DNA from: Polynucleobacter sp. UK-Kesae-W10
GTDB lineage: Bacteria > Pseudomonadota > Gammaproteobacteria > Burkholderiales > Burkholderiaceae
Direction of reading: 5' to 3'
Assembly: GCF_018881575.1 (NCBI RefSeq)
Contig: NZ_JACVQB010000002.1
Location: forward strand, 186,001 to 250,000
DNA length: 64,000 nucleotides
The notes under the pieces were generated by a model. That model worked only from the letters and a program-made list of their open reading frames with translations, ran no database searches and was not told the origin of the DNA. Of this stretch, positions 47,384 through 56,851 are shown in pieces. Position 1 is the first letter of the stretch. Every line of letters starts with the position of its first letter. The position numbers and the translations under genes were made by a program.

Positions 47384-48409
47384 TTATTTTTTCAGATCTT
47401 CTAAGGTAGATTGGGTAAATAGGGAGAGCATTGAGGAGTAATAGCCCTGATTTGGATCATATTCAGAAAGTGGAACTGACCCTAACTTGGGGAAGGAGAT
47501 ACTGAGATTGGCGATATCGTGAAAGCCCATGGATGCATTGTACGTTCCCATGCTGCCATTCTGAAGGTCTACCCATGATGGCATCACAGCTGCATCTTGA
47601 AATTGCTTCCAAAAGACTTGAAAGGGCTTCATGTTTTCGGTTGTAGCCTCTTGCCCCCAGATGAGATAGAGGGGAATGCGCACGGCATCGTAACCAAAGC
47701 GATCGTCATCGGTCAGAGAGAGGGCATTATCTTTCAGCAAAAGCCAGTTAGGTGGTAAATGCCATTGACCATATTGAGCCTCGGTGATTAACTGTAAGCC
47801 AGTAGCTTTTAGATCCGCCCACTCAGGAGCGGGATCCAAAATAGCGAGTTCATGAATGGCCGGAAAGACCCAATAAGAAAGATTGAGTTTTAATCCATCT
47901 GGCTTTTCAAAGCCCATCTCGCCGGGAAGAATCACGATACCTTTAGCAGTTTTACGTAATAGCTTTTGTCTAATCGATTGGCTAATGCGGATTGCCTCAT
48001 ACAAATAGCTTGGTTCATTCCAGCGCGTATAGGCTTTTGATAGGGCCCAGGCAATGAACAGATCGCCATCACTGGCGTTATTCCTATCCTTAACGCCAGT
48101 GTCTGGTGACCAGCTCCAAGCAAAGAGCTTGTCTTCGCGCACCTGTAGATTGTGCTGCGTCCAATTCCAGAGCCGTCGAAAAGTGTTGGGATCATTATTT
48201 TGTACTGCTAGCAGCATCGCCATGCCTTGACCTTCGGTATGGCTAATCCCATTTTGGGCTTGATCTACTAAACGACCTTCGCTGATAAAAGTGCTCTTAA
48301 ACAGATCCCAATCTTGAGGCAAAGCAAAAGCACTGCGACTGGTGAGAATGAGTGCAATAGAGAAAACCCAGAAAGCGGGTCGGATGCGGAGAGGGTAGAA
48401 CCAAGTCAT
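47384..48409 (-). CDS. bcsZ: Periplasmic endoglucanase BcsZ (glycoside hydrolase family 8)
   Basis: Cuts beta-1,4-glucan in the periplasm during cellulose export. 341 aa with signal peptide (VFSIALILTSRSAFA), catalytic acid Glu59 in HTEGQGMAML, NASDGDLFIAWAL (about 112-124) and the later GYDAVRIPLYL segment that carries the GH8 Asp. Transcribed with bcsG in the direction opposite to bcsA-bcsC; the two operons meet near 45837. Confidence 0.93.
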   Translation of the reverse strand: MTWFYPLRIRPAFWVFSIALILTSRSAFALPQDWDLFKSTFISEGRLVDQAQNGISHTEGQGMAMLLAVQNNDPNTFRRLWNWTQHNLQVREDKLFAWSWSPDTGVKDRNNASDGDLFIAWALSKAYTRWNEPSYLYEAIRISQSIRQKLLRKTAKGIVILPGEMGFEKPDGLKLNLSYWVFPAIHELAILDPAPEWADLKATGLQLITEAQYGQWHLPPNWLLLKDNALSLTDDDRFGYDAVRIPLYLIWGQEATTENMKPFQVFWKQFQDAAVMPSWVDLQNGSMGTYNASMGFHDIANLSISFPKLGSVPLSEYDPNQGYYSSMLSLFTQSTLEDLKK

Positions 48410-48527
48410 AAATTAGGGTAAATAAGGAGGGTTCACTAAACACTGGACTTGGGTTATTGAGTGGATATCCCGATAAGCTTATTATGTAGTATTCGCCATT
48501 AAATAGCTTACCTTTTTCGATGATGGA

Positions 48528-49835
48528 ATGCAGTTAGCCAATCAAACCTTCTACTTAGCAATATTCATTGTCCTGGTCGGGCTGATGGCCCGTTTTTTAG
48601 CCACCAAGGATGATGATCGCACTCAGTTTAAGGTGCTGTACTGGCCAGTTGGCCTGAGTTTCTTGGCCTTATCCATGCTGTCATTCTTCCTAGTTCCATG
48701 GGGGGGTAAATTTGTCTTGGCGGCTGCCAATATCCTATTGATCGCAGGAATGATCAATATTTCTTTGCTCTTTAGCTTTTGGAATCAATCCAATACCAAA
48801 ACGACGGTTGTGCTGGCTTGCGTGACATTACTAGCCACTGCGTTTGGCTATATTCATCTTCAACATTTCGGCACCACGATAGAGCGCATTCATTTAATGA
48901 ATAGCGTCTTAGGCGCATTATGTATTTGGCAAATAGTTTCACTGGCGCAATTATTAAAAAAAGATAATGCTTATCAAATCAAGTTGCTGCTTGGCGTAGT
49001 CATCTTTCAGCTGGGAACACGGATTGTTAGATCCGCTTTTTTATTTTCTGATCCAACTGTCACTTTACAAACCCTATATCAAGAAGATGGCATCGGTTTT
49101 GCGTTGAGAGTGGCTTCGATTCTTGCAATGGTCACCATCTGCATTCTGATAACCAACTACTATCTGGAAAAGCTCTGGCACGAATACCGCAAAAGCTCTT
49201 ACGCCATTCAGGATGGGATGCTCAATAGCTTAAATGCGCTATCAATGGTGCGGGATAACGAAACTGGCAACCATATTCTGCGTACGAAAAACTATGTTCG
49301 GGCCTTGGCTGAGAGACTAAGGCATAGCGGGGTCTACCGAGAGGTACTTAGCGAAAAGGCGATTGAGGATCTTGTCAAAGCGGCGCCCTTGCATGACATT
49401 GGCAAAGTGGGCATACCCGATACGATTCTCAGAAAACCAGGCCCATTGACTGAAGAAGAGTGGCACATCATGAAAACCCATGCATCGCTGGGTAAAGATG
49501 TGCTTAATGCTGCCAAGCTCAAGGATGCCAAGCATACTCACGTATTGGATGTTGCCATTAGCATCGCTGGTTGCCATCATGAAAATTGGGATGGCAGTGG
49601 TTATCCACTGGGTCTGAAGGGCGAAGAGATTCCCTTGGCGGCACAACTCATGTCTTTAGCCGATACCTACGATGCACTGGTAACAGAACGGGTCTATAAG
49701 AAGCAGTGGACACATGAAGAAGCGTGTGACGAAATTTGCCGTCTAAAAGGCAAGCGTTTTGATCCTCGAATTGTTGAAGCTTTTTTGCAGGAAAAAGATC
49801 ATTTCTTGCAGATTTCAGAAATGTACGGTGATTAA
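48528..49835 (+). CDS. Membrane HD-GYP cyclic-di-GMP phosphodiesterase
   Basis: 435 aa: seven or so hydrophobic helices in the first 210 residues, then an HD-GYP domain (about 235-430) with NHILRTKNYVRALA, HDIGKVGIPD and HHENWDGSGYPLGL, all metal and GYP residues kept. It should degrade c-di-GMP in response to a membrane signal. Divergent from bcsZ over 118 bases and contiguous with the following diguanylate cyclase (ATG directly after its TAA). Confidence 0.92.
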   Translation: MQLANQTFYLAIFIVLVGLMARFLATKDDDRTQFKVLYWPVGLSFLALSMLSFFLVPWGGKFVLAAANILLIAGMINISLLFSFWNQSNTKTTVVLACVTLLATAFGYIHLQHFGTTIERIHLMNSVLGALCIWQIVSLAQLLKKDNAYQIKLLLGVVIFQLGTRIVRSAFLFSDPTVTLQTLYQEDGIGFALRVASILAMVTICILITNYYLEKLWHEYRKSSYAIQDGMLNSLNALSMVRDNETGNHILRTKNYVRALAERLRHSGVYREVLSEKAIEDLVKAAPLHDIGKVGIPDTILRKPGPLTEEEWHIMKTHASLGKDVLNAAKLKDAKHTHVLDVAISIAGCHHENWDGSGYPLGLKGEEIPLAAQLMSLADTYDALVTERVYKKQWTHEEACDEICRLKGKRFDPRIVEAFLQEKDHFLQISEMYGD

Positions 49836-51389
49836 ATGCCTATCAGTTTTGAGCCCAGCTCTAATGTCAGGCGAAATTCGCGCATCATTATTGGTGCTTC
49901 GATTGTTCTGGCCTTTATTTTCGTCATAAATGCAGTAATTTCGGGTTACTTGCTGCGACGAAATACGATCGAAGATCGCGCTGATCAGCTTGCCACCTTG
50001 ACATTGATATTGGCTGAGCACACTTCACAGGTAATTTTGTCTGCTAATACAGTTTTAAATAGTATTGATGATTTGGTGTATGCGGCAAAAATTGAGGATG
50101 AAAAAAGTTATCGCAAGTTCACCTCTAATAAAAATCAATTTGAGTTACTAGAGGAAAAAACAAAATCCAACTCCATCTTGGACGTCACTACTTTTGTCGC
50201 TAATGATGGCAAAGTACTTAACTTTTCTCGCTCTTATCCAGCTCCTGAAATTAATCTAGCAGATCGCGATTATTTTATCTATCTTAAAAGTCACAATAGC
50301 CTAGAAACTTACTATAGCGCCCCCGTCCAAAACAAAGGAAATGGAAAGTGGGTTTTTTATTTAGCCCGGCGCGTGAATGGCGCGCATGATGAGTTTCTCG
50401 GTTTAATTTTGGTGGGCGTTTCGGTTGAGGTCTTTTCCTCTTTATATGAAAGGCTAGGGTCAAGCTTGGGCGATGGATCAGCGATTACGCTATACCGTGA
50501 GGATAAAACGCTCTTAACTCGCTGGCCACTAGTGGAGAAACTCATTGGCCGAGTGAATAACAATAATCTCATAGAGGAATCGCTGGCCGCTGCAAGCAAG
50601 GGCAATGGGGTGATCTTTGCTTCCCGCACTGGTTTTACCCGTCAAAATACTGAGCCTGTTGAAAGGATGATCTCTTACAGAAAGGTAGCGGGTTATCCAT
50701 TTATCGTTGGAGCGGTAGTCCCCGAGACTTTGTACTTGGCCAATTGGCATAAAAATGCGACTGGTGGCTTAATTGCCACCATCTTGAGCATCATCATTCT
50801 CTTTGTGGGCACCTACTTCTTGCTCAAGACGTATCGACGAAATGCTGAAAACCAATATCGTGCTCACCATGATGTTTTAACAAAGCTTCCCAATAGAACA
50901 CTCTTTTCAGACCGACTGTCGCATGCTCTGGCTGCATGCAAACGCAATCAATCACAATTGGCTCTCCTGTTTATAGATTTGGATAATCTGAAAACCATTA
51001 ATGATGTCAACGGACATCATGCCGGCGATGCTGTACTAACAGAGGTTGCTTCTAGAATGCGGGCGTGCTTGCGTGACACCGACACTGTTGCTCGACTTGG
51101 CGGTGATGAATTTATTGTCTTGCTGCCCGGTGTTGGTGAGGAGAAGACGGCCATGATGATCGCAGAGAAAATTCGTAGTGCCTTGGCAGCGCCTATCATG
51201 GCGGATGGTGGGTTGGTATCTACCAGCGCCAGTATTGGTGTTGCTATTTATCCAGATCATGGTTTAAATGAATCTGATCTCATGAATAATGCCGATGTTG
51301 CGATGTATGAAGCAAAATCGAATGGACGTAATGCGATCCAAATCTTCGGTGAAGGCGTGGTCAAGTCTATTTTTAAGGATATTAGCTAA
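49836..51389 (+). CDS. Cache-domain membrane diguanylate cyclase (GGDEF)
   Basis: 517 aa: one membrane helix (about 14-34), a periplasmic Cache sensor domain of about 240 residues (LADRDYFIYLKSHN and the FLGLILVGVSVEVFSSLYERL strand-helix, cited by FLGLILVGVSVE), a second helix (about 305-330), then GGDEF with VLTKLPNRTLF, LKTINDVNGHHAGDAVL and RLGGDEF. I-site RDTD is present. Such Cache domains often sense small organic or amino acids. Zero-base spacing from the HD-GYP gene pairs opposite activities in one transcript. Confidence 0.92.
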   Translation: MPISFEPSSNVRRNSRIIIGASIVLAFIFVINAVISGYLLRRNTIEDRADQLATLTLILAEHTSQVILSANTVLNSIDDLVYAAKIEDEKSYRKFTSNKNQFELLEEKTKSNSILDVTTFVANDGKVLNFSRSYPAPEINLADRDYFIYLKSHNSLETYYSAPVQNKGNGKWVFYLARRVNGAHDEFLGLILVGVSVEVFSSLYERLGSSLGDGSAITLYREDKTLLTRWPLVEKLIGRVNNNNLIEESLAAASKGNGVIFASRTGFTRQNTEPVERMISYRKVAGYPFIVGAVVPETLYLANWHKNATGGLIATILSIIILFVGTYFLLKTYRRNAENQYRAHHDVLTKLPNRTLFSDRLSHALAACKRNQSQLALLFIDLDNLKTINDVNGHHAGDAVLTEVASRMRACLRDTDTVARLGGDEFIVLLPGVGEEKTAMMIAEKIRSALAAPIMADGGLVSTSASIGVAIYPDHGLNESDLMNNADVAMYEAKSNGRNAIQIFGEGVVKSIFKDIS

Positions 51390-51435
51390 AACAAGCTTTT
51401 ATTACAAAAGCCTGTGGTCATGAAACAATAGGGGT

Positions 51436-52770
51436 ATGAATAGCCCCTCAGTAGCGCAAACCCCTGAAATTGAAATTACGTCCGATTACCAGGAGGTCAT
51501 TGAGGCCATTGAGCGCCATGATCCCTATATCTTCGTCAGTGGAAAAGCGGGTACCGGTAAAACTACCCTGATTGGCTATTTGCGCGAAACCATTCCCGGT
51601 AATGTGGTCGTAGTTGCCCCAACCGGTGTTGCTGCGCTCCAGGTAAAGGGTGTCACCATCCACTCTTTCTTCAGGCTGCCGCCACGCTTGATCTTCCCTG
51701 AGGAGGACATCAAGCCGCTGCGGGATAAGCGACTGTATAAAGATATTCGTCTGCTCATCATTGATGAAATCTCTATGGTTCGCGCAGATGTGGTTGATGC
51801 CATGGATCTATTCTTGCGTGAGAATGGCCCTCAAAAAGGCAAGCCCTTTGGTGGTATTCAGGTGATGTTTGTGGGGGATCTCTTTCAATTGCCCCCAGTT
51901 GTTTCTAGTGGCGATATGCAAGTGCTTGCAGATCGCGGTTACGAAGGGCCTTATTTTTTCTGCGCAATGGCATTACATCGCAAAGATGTCACGATGGTAG
52001 AGCTTTCTAAGATCTTTCGTCAAAAAGATGCGCATTTCGCAAGCCTGCTAAACCGCATTCGCATCAATCAGGATGTAGACGAAGCCATCGACACCCTTAA
52101 TGCTGAGTGCTATCGTAAGGATGAACAAGTTGATGAACAAACTATTACATTGACTACAACCAATGCGCGCGCTGATCAGATTAATGGTGCAGGGCTGCGC
52201 GCTATTACAGCAGAAGGTAAGGTCTACTCAGGAAAAACTACGGGCAAGTTCAATATCGATGAGCGAAATTTGCCATCTCCTAATAACTTGGTATTAAAAG
52301 TCGGCGCAAAGGTCATGTTTACTGCGACTGATCCTGGCTTTCCCAAGCGCTGGGTCAATGGCACGATTGGCGTTGTCCGAGAAATGCTCCCAGATAAGAT
52401 CAAAGTCATGGTGCAAGACGGGCCTTACTCCAATACAGTGGAAGTCACTGAGCATCAGTGGGAGTCGTATCGCTACGACCATGACATGATGTCTGGAAAA
52501 ATTTCCCCCAGCATTATTGGCACCTATGTCCAGATTCCATTGATGCTTGCCTGGGCCGTCACCATTCATAAGAGTCAGGGCAAAACACTCGACAAGGTCA
52601 AGGTAGACCTATCATCTGGTGCGTTTGCTTCAGGGCAAGTTTATGTTGCGCTAAGTCGCTGCAAAACGATTGAAGGCATTTCTCTTCAAAGGCCGATTGA
52701 ACCCAGAGATGTTAGCTGTGATCAAGAGATCAAGCGCTTCTATTTAAATTGCTTGCCAAACTCAAAGTAA
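51436..52770 (+). CDS. Pif1/RecD2-like ATP-dependent DNA helicase
   Basis: 444-aa superfamily 1B helicase. Walker A GKAGTGKTTL (about 35-44), motif Ia APTGVAAL, Walker B LLIIDEISMV (about 110-119), GDLFQLPPV (motif III) and late motifs TIHKSQGKTLDKV and YVALSRCK. This is a compact Pif1-type helicase core without extra domains. Pif1-like enzymes unwind forked DNA and G-quadruplexes; a specific role is not shown here. Confidence 0.9.
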   Translation: MNSPSVAQTPEIEITSDYQEVIEAIERHDPYIFVSGKAGTGKTTLIGYLRETIPGNVVVVAPTGVAALQVKGVTIHSFFRLPPRLIFPEEDIKPLRDKRLYKDIRLLIIDEISMVRADVVDAMDLFLRENGPQKGKPFGGIQVMFVGDLFQLPPVVSSGDMQVLADRGYEGPYFFCAMALHRKDVTMVELSKIFRQKDAHFASLLNRIRINQDVDEAIDTLNAECYRKDEQVDEQTITLTTTNARADQINGAGLRAITAEGKVYSGKTTGKFNIDERNLPSPNNLVLKVGAKVMFTATDPGFPKRWVNGTIGVVREMLPDKIKVMVQDGPYSNTVEVTEHQWESYRYDHDMMSGKISPSIIGTYVQIPLMLAWAVTIHKSQGKTLDKVKVDLSSGAFASGQVYVALSRCKTIEGISLQRPIEPRDVSCDQEIKRFYLNCLPNSK

Positions 52771-52771
52771 T

Positions 52772-54361
52772 CTAAAAACCAGCCGCCAATCCATCGCGAC
52801 GATGATCACTTCCAGCGATGTAAGCAGAGCCAGCATTTTCAGTGAGTCTTGCAATTGCCTGCGCGCTACCAAAGTCAAGGCTATTAGCAGGTTGGACAAC
52901 CACTTCATGACCCATAGCCCTTAGGCCATCCACTACGCTTTGAGGCATCGCTGCTTCAACAGTAAGCTTGCCCAGATCATCAATACGCCAACGTGGAGCA
53001 TCAGAACAGGCTTGTGGATTGAGATACTCATCAACAAAGCGCATCACAAACTGAATATGACCTTGAGGTTGCATATTGCCACCCATGACGCCAAATGCCA
53101 TAGCAGGCTTGCCATCCTTGGTTAAGAAAGCTGGCAGGATGGTATGGAAAGGGCGTTTACCGGGTGCTACTTCATTGGGGTGTCCAGCACTAAGACTGAA
53201 GCTCATGCCGCGATTGTGGAAAGCAATGCCACCGGGAGCGACTACCCCAGATCCAAAGCCCTTGAAGTTCGATTGAATGTAGGAAATCATCATGCCCGAT
53301 TCATCGGCCGCACATAAATAGACAGTGCCGCCTGAATGAGGATCGCCAGGGCCATAGCTACCTGCCTTCGCGTGATCAATCAATGCAGCGCGGCCCGCTA
53401 AGTAATCCCGGTCGAGTAGGTTCGATGCAGGAACTTGCATGGAGTGCGCATCCGAGACGTAAGCATAGGCATCCGCAAAGGCTAAACGCATCGCTTCAAT
53501 CTGTAAGTGAATTCGCTGCGCTGAATTGGCTGGATATTGTTTGACATTGGCAGCTTGCAAAATACCTAGCGCCATCTGTGCAGCAATGCCAGAGCCATTT
53601 GGGGGAATCTCTAAAAGAGAGTAATCACCATAATCAAATGCCAAAGGCTCAACCCAATCTGGTTGATTATCGGCAAAGTCTTGCATCGTAAAACAGCCGC
53701 CTGTGGCTTGAGCAAAGTCGACCATACTTTGGGCGAGGGCGCCTTTATAAAAAGACTCACCTTTAGTAGCAGCGATTTCTTGTAAGGTTTTTGCTTGTGC
53801 AGGATAGCGCCAAATTTGACCGGCTTGAGGTGCTTTCCCATCCATTAAAAATGACTCACTAAATCCTGGTTGATTTTTAAGAATCGGGATGGCCTCACGC
53901 CATTGACGTGCAATGACTGGAGAAACCGGGAAGCCATTTTCCGCATAGTCGATAGCACGCTTAAATAGTTGAGCAAATGGCAACTTACCAAACTTGCGAG
54001 AGAGCTCAATCCAACCCGCCACCATGCCTGGCACAGTCACAGTATTCCAGCCAATCAGATCCATCGCTTTTTTGCCTGCGAAGTATTCAGGCGTCCAGGC
54101 TGCGGGTGCACGACCAGAGGCATTGAGCCCATGAATTTTTTTACCATCCCACAATATCGCAAAGCCGTCACCACCAAGTCCATTCATGGTGGGCTCAACG
54201 ACCGTCAACGTAATCGCAGTGGCCAGTGCAGCATCAACGGCATTGCCACCATTTTGCAGGGCCTCGATACCAGCTTGTGTCGCTAAGGGTTGGGAGCTCG
54301 CTACGGTATTTCTAGCAAGAACAGGCGCGCGGCCACCACCAAATGGGGGAGAAATTAACAT
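52772..54361 (-). CDS. ggt: Gamma-glutamyltransferase
   Basis: Ntn-hydrolase family enzyme acting on glutathione and other gamma-glutamyl compounds, or a related acylase. 529 aa precursor; self-cleavage would expose the nucleophilic Thr in SGGTVYLC (about residue 345). Other marks are NTVASSQPLATQAG near the start, GGNAVDAALA, GLGGDGFAILW and the late GMSFSLSAGHPNEVAPGKRP. No obvious signal peptide, so it may be cytoplasmic, like some GGT-like hydrolases. Co-directional with the Bug receptor upstream (21-base gap). Confidence 0.9.
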   Translation of the reverse strand: MLISPPFGGGRAPVLARNTVASSQPLATQAGIEALQNGGNAVDAALATAITLTVVEPTMNGLGGDGFAILWDGKKIHGLNASGRAPAAWTPEYFAGKKAMDLIGWNTVTVPGMVAGWIELSRKFGKLPFAQLFKRAIDYAENGFPVSPVIARQWREAIPILKNQPGFSESFLMDGKAPQAGQIWRYPAQAKTLQEIAATKGESFYKGALAQSMVDFAQATGGCFTMQDFADNQPDWVEPLAFDYGDYSLLEIPPNGSGIAAQMALGILQAANVKQYPANSAQRIHLQIEAMRLAFADAYAYVSDAHSMQVPASNLLDRDYLAGRAALIDHAKAGSYGPGDPHSGGTVYLCAADESGMMISYIQSNFKGFGSGVVAPGGIAFHNRGMSFSLSAGHPNEVAPGKRPFHTILPAFLTKDGKPAMAFGVMGGNMQPQGHIQFVMRFVDEYLNPQACSDAPRWRIDDLGKLTVEAAMPQSVVDGLRAMGHEVVVQPANSLDFGSAQAIARLTENAGSAYIAGSDHRRDGLAAGF

Positions 54362-54382
54362 GGCTTAAATAAGATAATGTGT

Positions 54383-55363
54383 TTAATCGACTTTGACATT
54401 GGCAGACTTTACTACCTTCTCCCATTTGCTCGCTTCGCTAGCGGTAATCTCTGCTAATTTCTCGGAGTTCGCAAATTGCGGGTGAATACCTTGCGCAGCC
54501 ATCCGAGCCTTAAAGTCTGGATTAGTCAAAATCTTGCGAATCTCATGCTCTAACTTACTCACAATGGCTGGGGAAGTTCCCTTGGGCGCATAAACCGCAT
54601 AGAAGTTCTCAACATCAAATTGCTTCATACCATCTTGTCCGAGTGTAGGCACATTGGGCATCAGTGGTGAGCGTTCAGCTGCCGCAATAGCAATTGGGCG
54701 CAGTTTGCTGCTTTGAATGTGGGGTAGAGAAGCGGTCACGCTATCGAACATCATTAGGGTATTGCCTGCAATTAAATCTGGCAGGGCAAAGCTACTGCCT
54801 TTATAGGGAATATGGGTGCCAGTAGCACCGATTCGTTGCATGAACAGGGTCGACTCTAGATGAGAAAGGCTGCCATTGCCTTGTGAGGCGTAATTAAAGT
54901 CACCCTTTTTGGATTTGATGAAGGCAATGAGCTCTGGCAGGTTTTTTGCTGGAACACTTGGGTTCACCACAATTAAATGCGGAATGGTGCCAATCAGAGC
55001 GACAGGTACAAAATCTTTTTGTAAGTCAGCGGGGGGATTCTTAAACAAAGCAGAAGAAATGGATTGATTGGTGAGTGCGCTAATGTGAATGGTGTAGCCA
55101 TCTGGTGCAGCTTTAGCAGCTGCTTGCAGACCAATCATGCCGCCAGCACCGGGTTTGTTTTCTACCACGATAGACTGGCCAAGTAACTCTGCAAGGGGAG
55201 CAGTCACGCTACGGGCAAAGATGTCGGTAGAGCCGCCTGCCGGAAAGGAGACTATTGCCACCAGTGGTTTCTTGGGCCAATCCCCCTCGGGGGCTGCAAA
55301 AGCCGATCCAATCATACTAAGGAGGGTGCAAATACTGAGAAATAAGGATTTTTGAATAGTCAT
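54383..55363 (-). CDS. Bug family TTT substrate-binding protein
   Basis: 326-aa periplasmic receptor. Signal peptide (LFLSICTLLSMIGSAFA), then WPKKPLVAIVSFPAGGSTDI with the ligand loop, the AAPDGYTIHIS segment, THIPYKGSSFALPDLIAG and the C-terminal helix SKWEKVVKSANVKVD. The family typically binds carboxylates or amino acids. It forms an operon with the gamma-glutamyltransferase gene, suggesting uptake of a gamma-glutamyl compound or of a released product, which is inference. Confidence 0.92.
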   Translation of the reverse strand: MTIQKSLFLSICTLLSMIGSAFAAPEGDWPKKPLVAIVSFPAGGSTDIFARSVTAPLAELLGQSIVVENKPGAGGMIGLQAAAKAAPDGYTIHISALTNQSISSALFKNPPADLQKDFVPVALIGTIPHLIVVNPSVPAKNLPELIAFIKSKKGDFNYASQGNGSLSHLESTLFMQRIGATGTHIPYKGSSFALPDLIAGNTLMMFDSVTASLPHIQSSKLRPIAIAAAERSPLMPNVPTLGQDGMKQFDVENFYAVYAPKGTSPAIVSKLEHEIRKILTNPDFKARMAAQGIHPQFANSEKLAEITASEASKWEKVVKSANVKVD

Positions 55364-55449
55364 CTCAAGGTCTGTCCGGTCAACAAGGTCAATGGGTTAT
55401 ATAGTATTGGATATTACAAAAGCAGTTCATAAAACAAATTGAGAGACAG

Positions 55450-56802
55450 ATGACAGCTTCGAATCAGACGCCAGCCGCTATTGATATGTCAGCCTATTGG
55501 TTGCCATTCACACCAAATCGCTATTTTCATCAACACCCGAAGATCATGCAGTCTGCTAAGGGAGCTTACTACTATGATGACCATGGTCGTAAGTTGTTTG
55601 ATGGTCTTTCTGGTCTTTGGTGCTCACCCTTGGGGCATGCTGATCCACGTATTGGTGCAGCCATCTCCAAACAGTTTGAAACAATGGATTATTGCCCGGC
55701 TTTTCAGATGGCAAGCGAGGCTACATTTAGTTTGGCAACGCGCATTGCCAAGATGGCGCCAGCAGGATTGGGCAAAGTATTTTTTACCAACTCTGGATCA
55801 GAGGCGGTGGATACTGCACTAAAGATGGCGATTGCTTATCACCGGGTGATGGGCAACGCTTCGCGCATCCGAATGATTGGTCGTGATCGCGCCTATCACG
55901 GTGTCGGTATGGGCGGTATTTCGGTTGGCGGCATGGTGGCCAATCGCAAAGCCTTTACCAGCATGATGATGCCTGGTGTTGATCATTTACCGCACACCTT
56001 AAATCTTTCTCAAATGGCTTTTTCAAAAGGGCAGCCTACTTGGGGTGCGCACTTAGCAGATGAGCTAGAGAAGATTGTTGCTTTACATGATGCCAACACG
56101 ATTGCCGCAGTCATTCTCGAGCCGGTACAAGGATCTACCGGTGTGATCGTTCCGCCACAAGGTTATTTGCAAAAAATTCGTGAGATCTGCACTAAGCACG
56201 GCATCTTATTGATCTTTGATGAGGTCATTACCGGCTTTGGTCGCTTAGGCGCTAATTTTGGGGCCGATCGATTTGGCGTAGTACCCGACATGATTACCTT
56301 TGCAAAAGCGATTACCAATGGGGTCATTCCTTTGGGCGGCGTGATTGTGCGAGACGATATCTATGACAGCATCATTTCGAATGGCGGCCAAGAGCAGGCG
56401 ATTGAATTCTTTCACGGCTATACCTATTCGGGCCACCCCATTCCTACCGCTGCAGGTCATGCCGTACTCGATATTTTTGAGTCCGATGATTTAGTGAACC
56501 GGGCTAGAGCGCTTGAGCCTGTTCTCGCAGATGGTCTGCATGCCTTAAAGGGCAAATCTGGAATATTGGATATTCGTAACTTTGGCTTATCCGGCGCTGT
56601 AGAGCTCGAGCCTGTTGCTGGTAAACCTGGCCTCAGGGCGTTGAAGGTCTTGGAGGCGTGTATCGAGAGAGGCGCCTTAGTGCGTGTGGCAGGAGATGTG
56701 ATTGCAGTAGGGCCTCCATTTATCTCTGAGCCAAAAGAAGTGGAATTCCTGTGCAGCGTGTTGGGTGATGCAGTTGACGCTGCAATGAAAATCCACGCAT
56801 AA
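55450..56802 (+). CDS. Class III aminotransferase (beta-alanine:pyruvate / omega-amino acid type)
   Basis: 450-aa PLP enzyme. The N-terminal YWLPFTPNRYFHQHPKI and GLSGLWCSPLGHADPRI are characteristic of beta-alanine--pyruvate transaminases. The PLP lysine lies in TFAKAITNGVIPLGG (about 282-296), with FDEVITGFGRLG just before. It moves amino groups from omega-amino acids to pyruvate. Followed after 50 bases by an isocitrate-lyase-family gene and then a Bug receptor, so probably one catabolic operon; divergent from the other Bug gene. Confidence 0.9.
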   Translation: MTASNQTPAAIDMSAYWLPFTPNRYFHQHPKIMQSAKGAYYYDDHGRKLFDGLSGLWCSPLGHADPRIGAAISKQFETMDYCPAFQMASEATFSLATRIAKMAPAGLGKVFFTNSGSEAVDTALKMAIAYHRVMGNASRIRMIGRDRAYHGVGMGGISVGGMVANRKAFTSMMMPGVDHLPHTLNLSQMAFSKGQPTWGAHLADELEKIVALHDANTIAAVILEPVQGSTGVIVPPQGYLQKIREICTKHGILLIFDEVITGFGRLGANFGADRFGVVPDMITFAKAITNGVIPLGGVIVRDDIYDSIISNGGQEQAIEFFHGYTYSGHPIPTAAGHAVLDIFESDDLVNRARALEPVLADGLHALKGKSGILDIRNFGLSGAVELEPVAGKPGLRALKVLEACIERGALVRVAGDVIAVGPPFISEPKEVEFLCSVLGDAVDAAMKIHA

Positions 56803-56851
56803 GACATCTCTATTGAACCCAATACAAAATTAATCATCCATTGGAAGAAAC

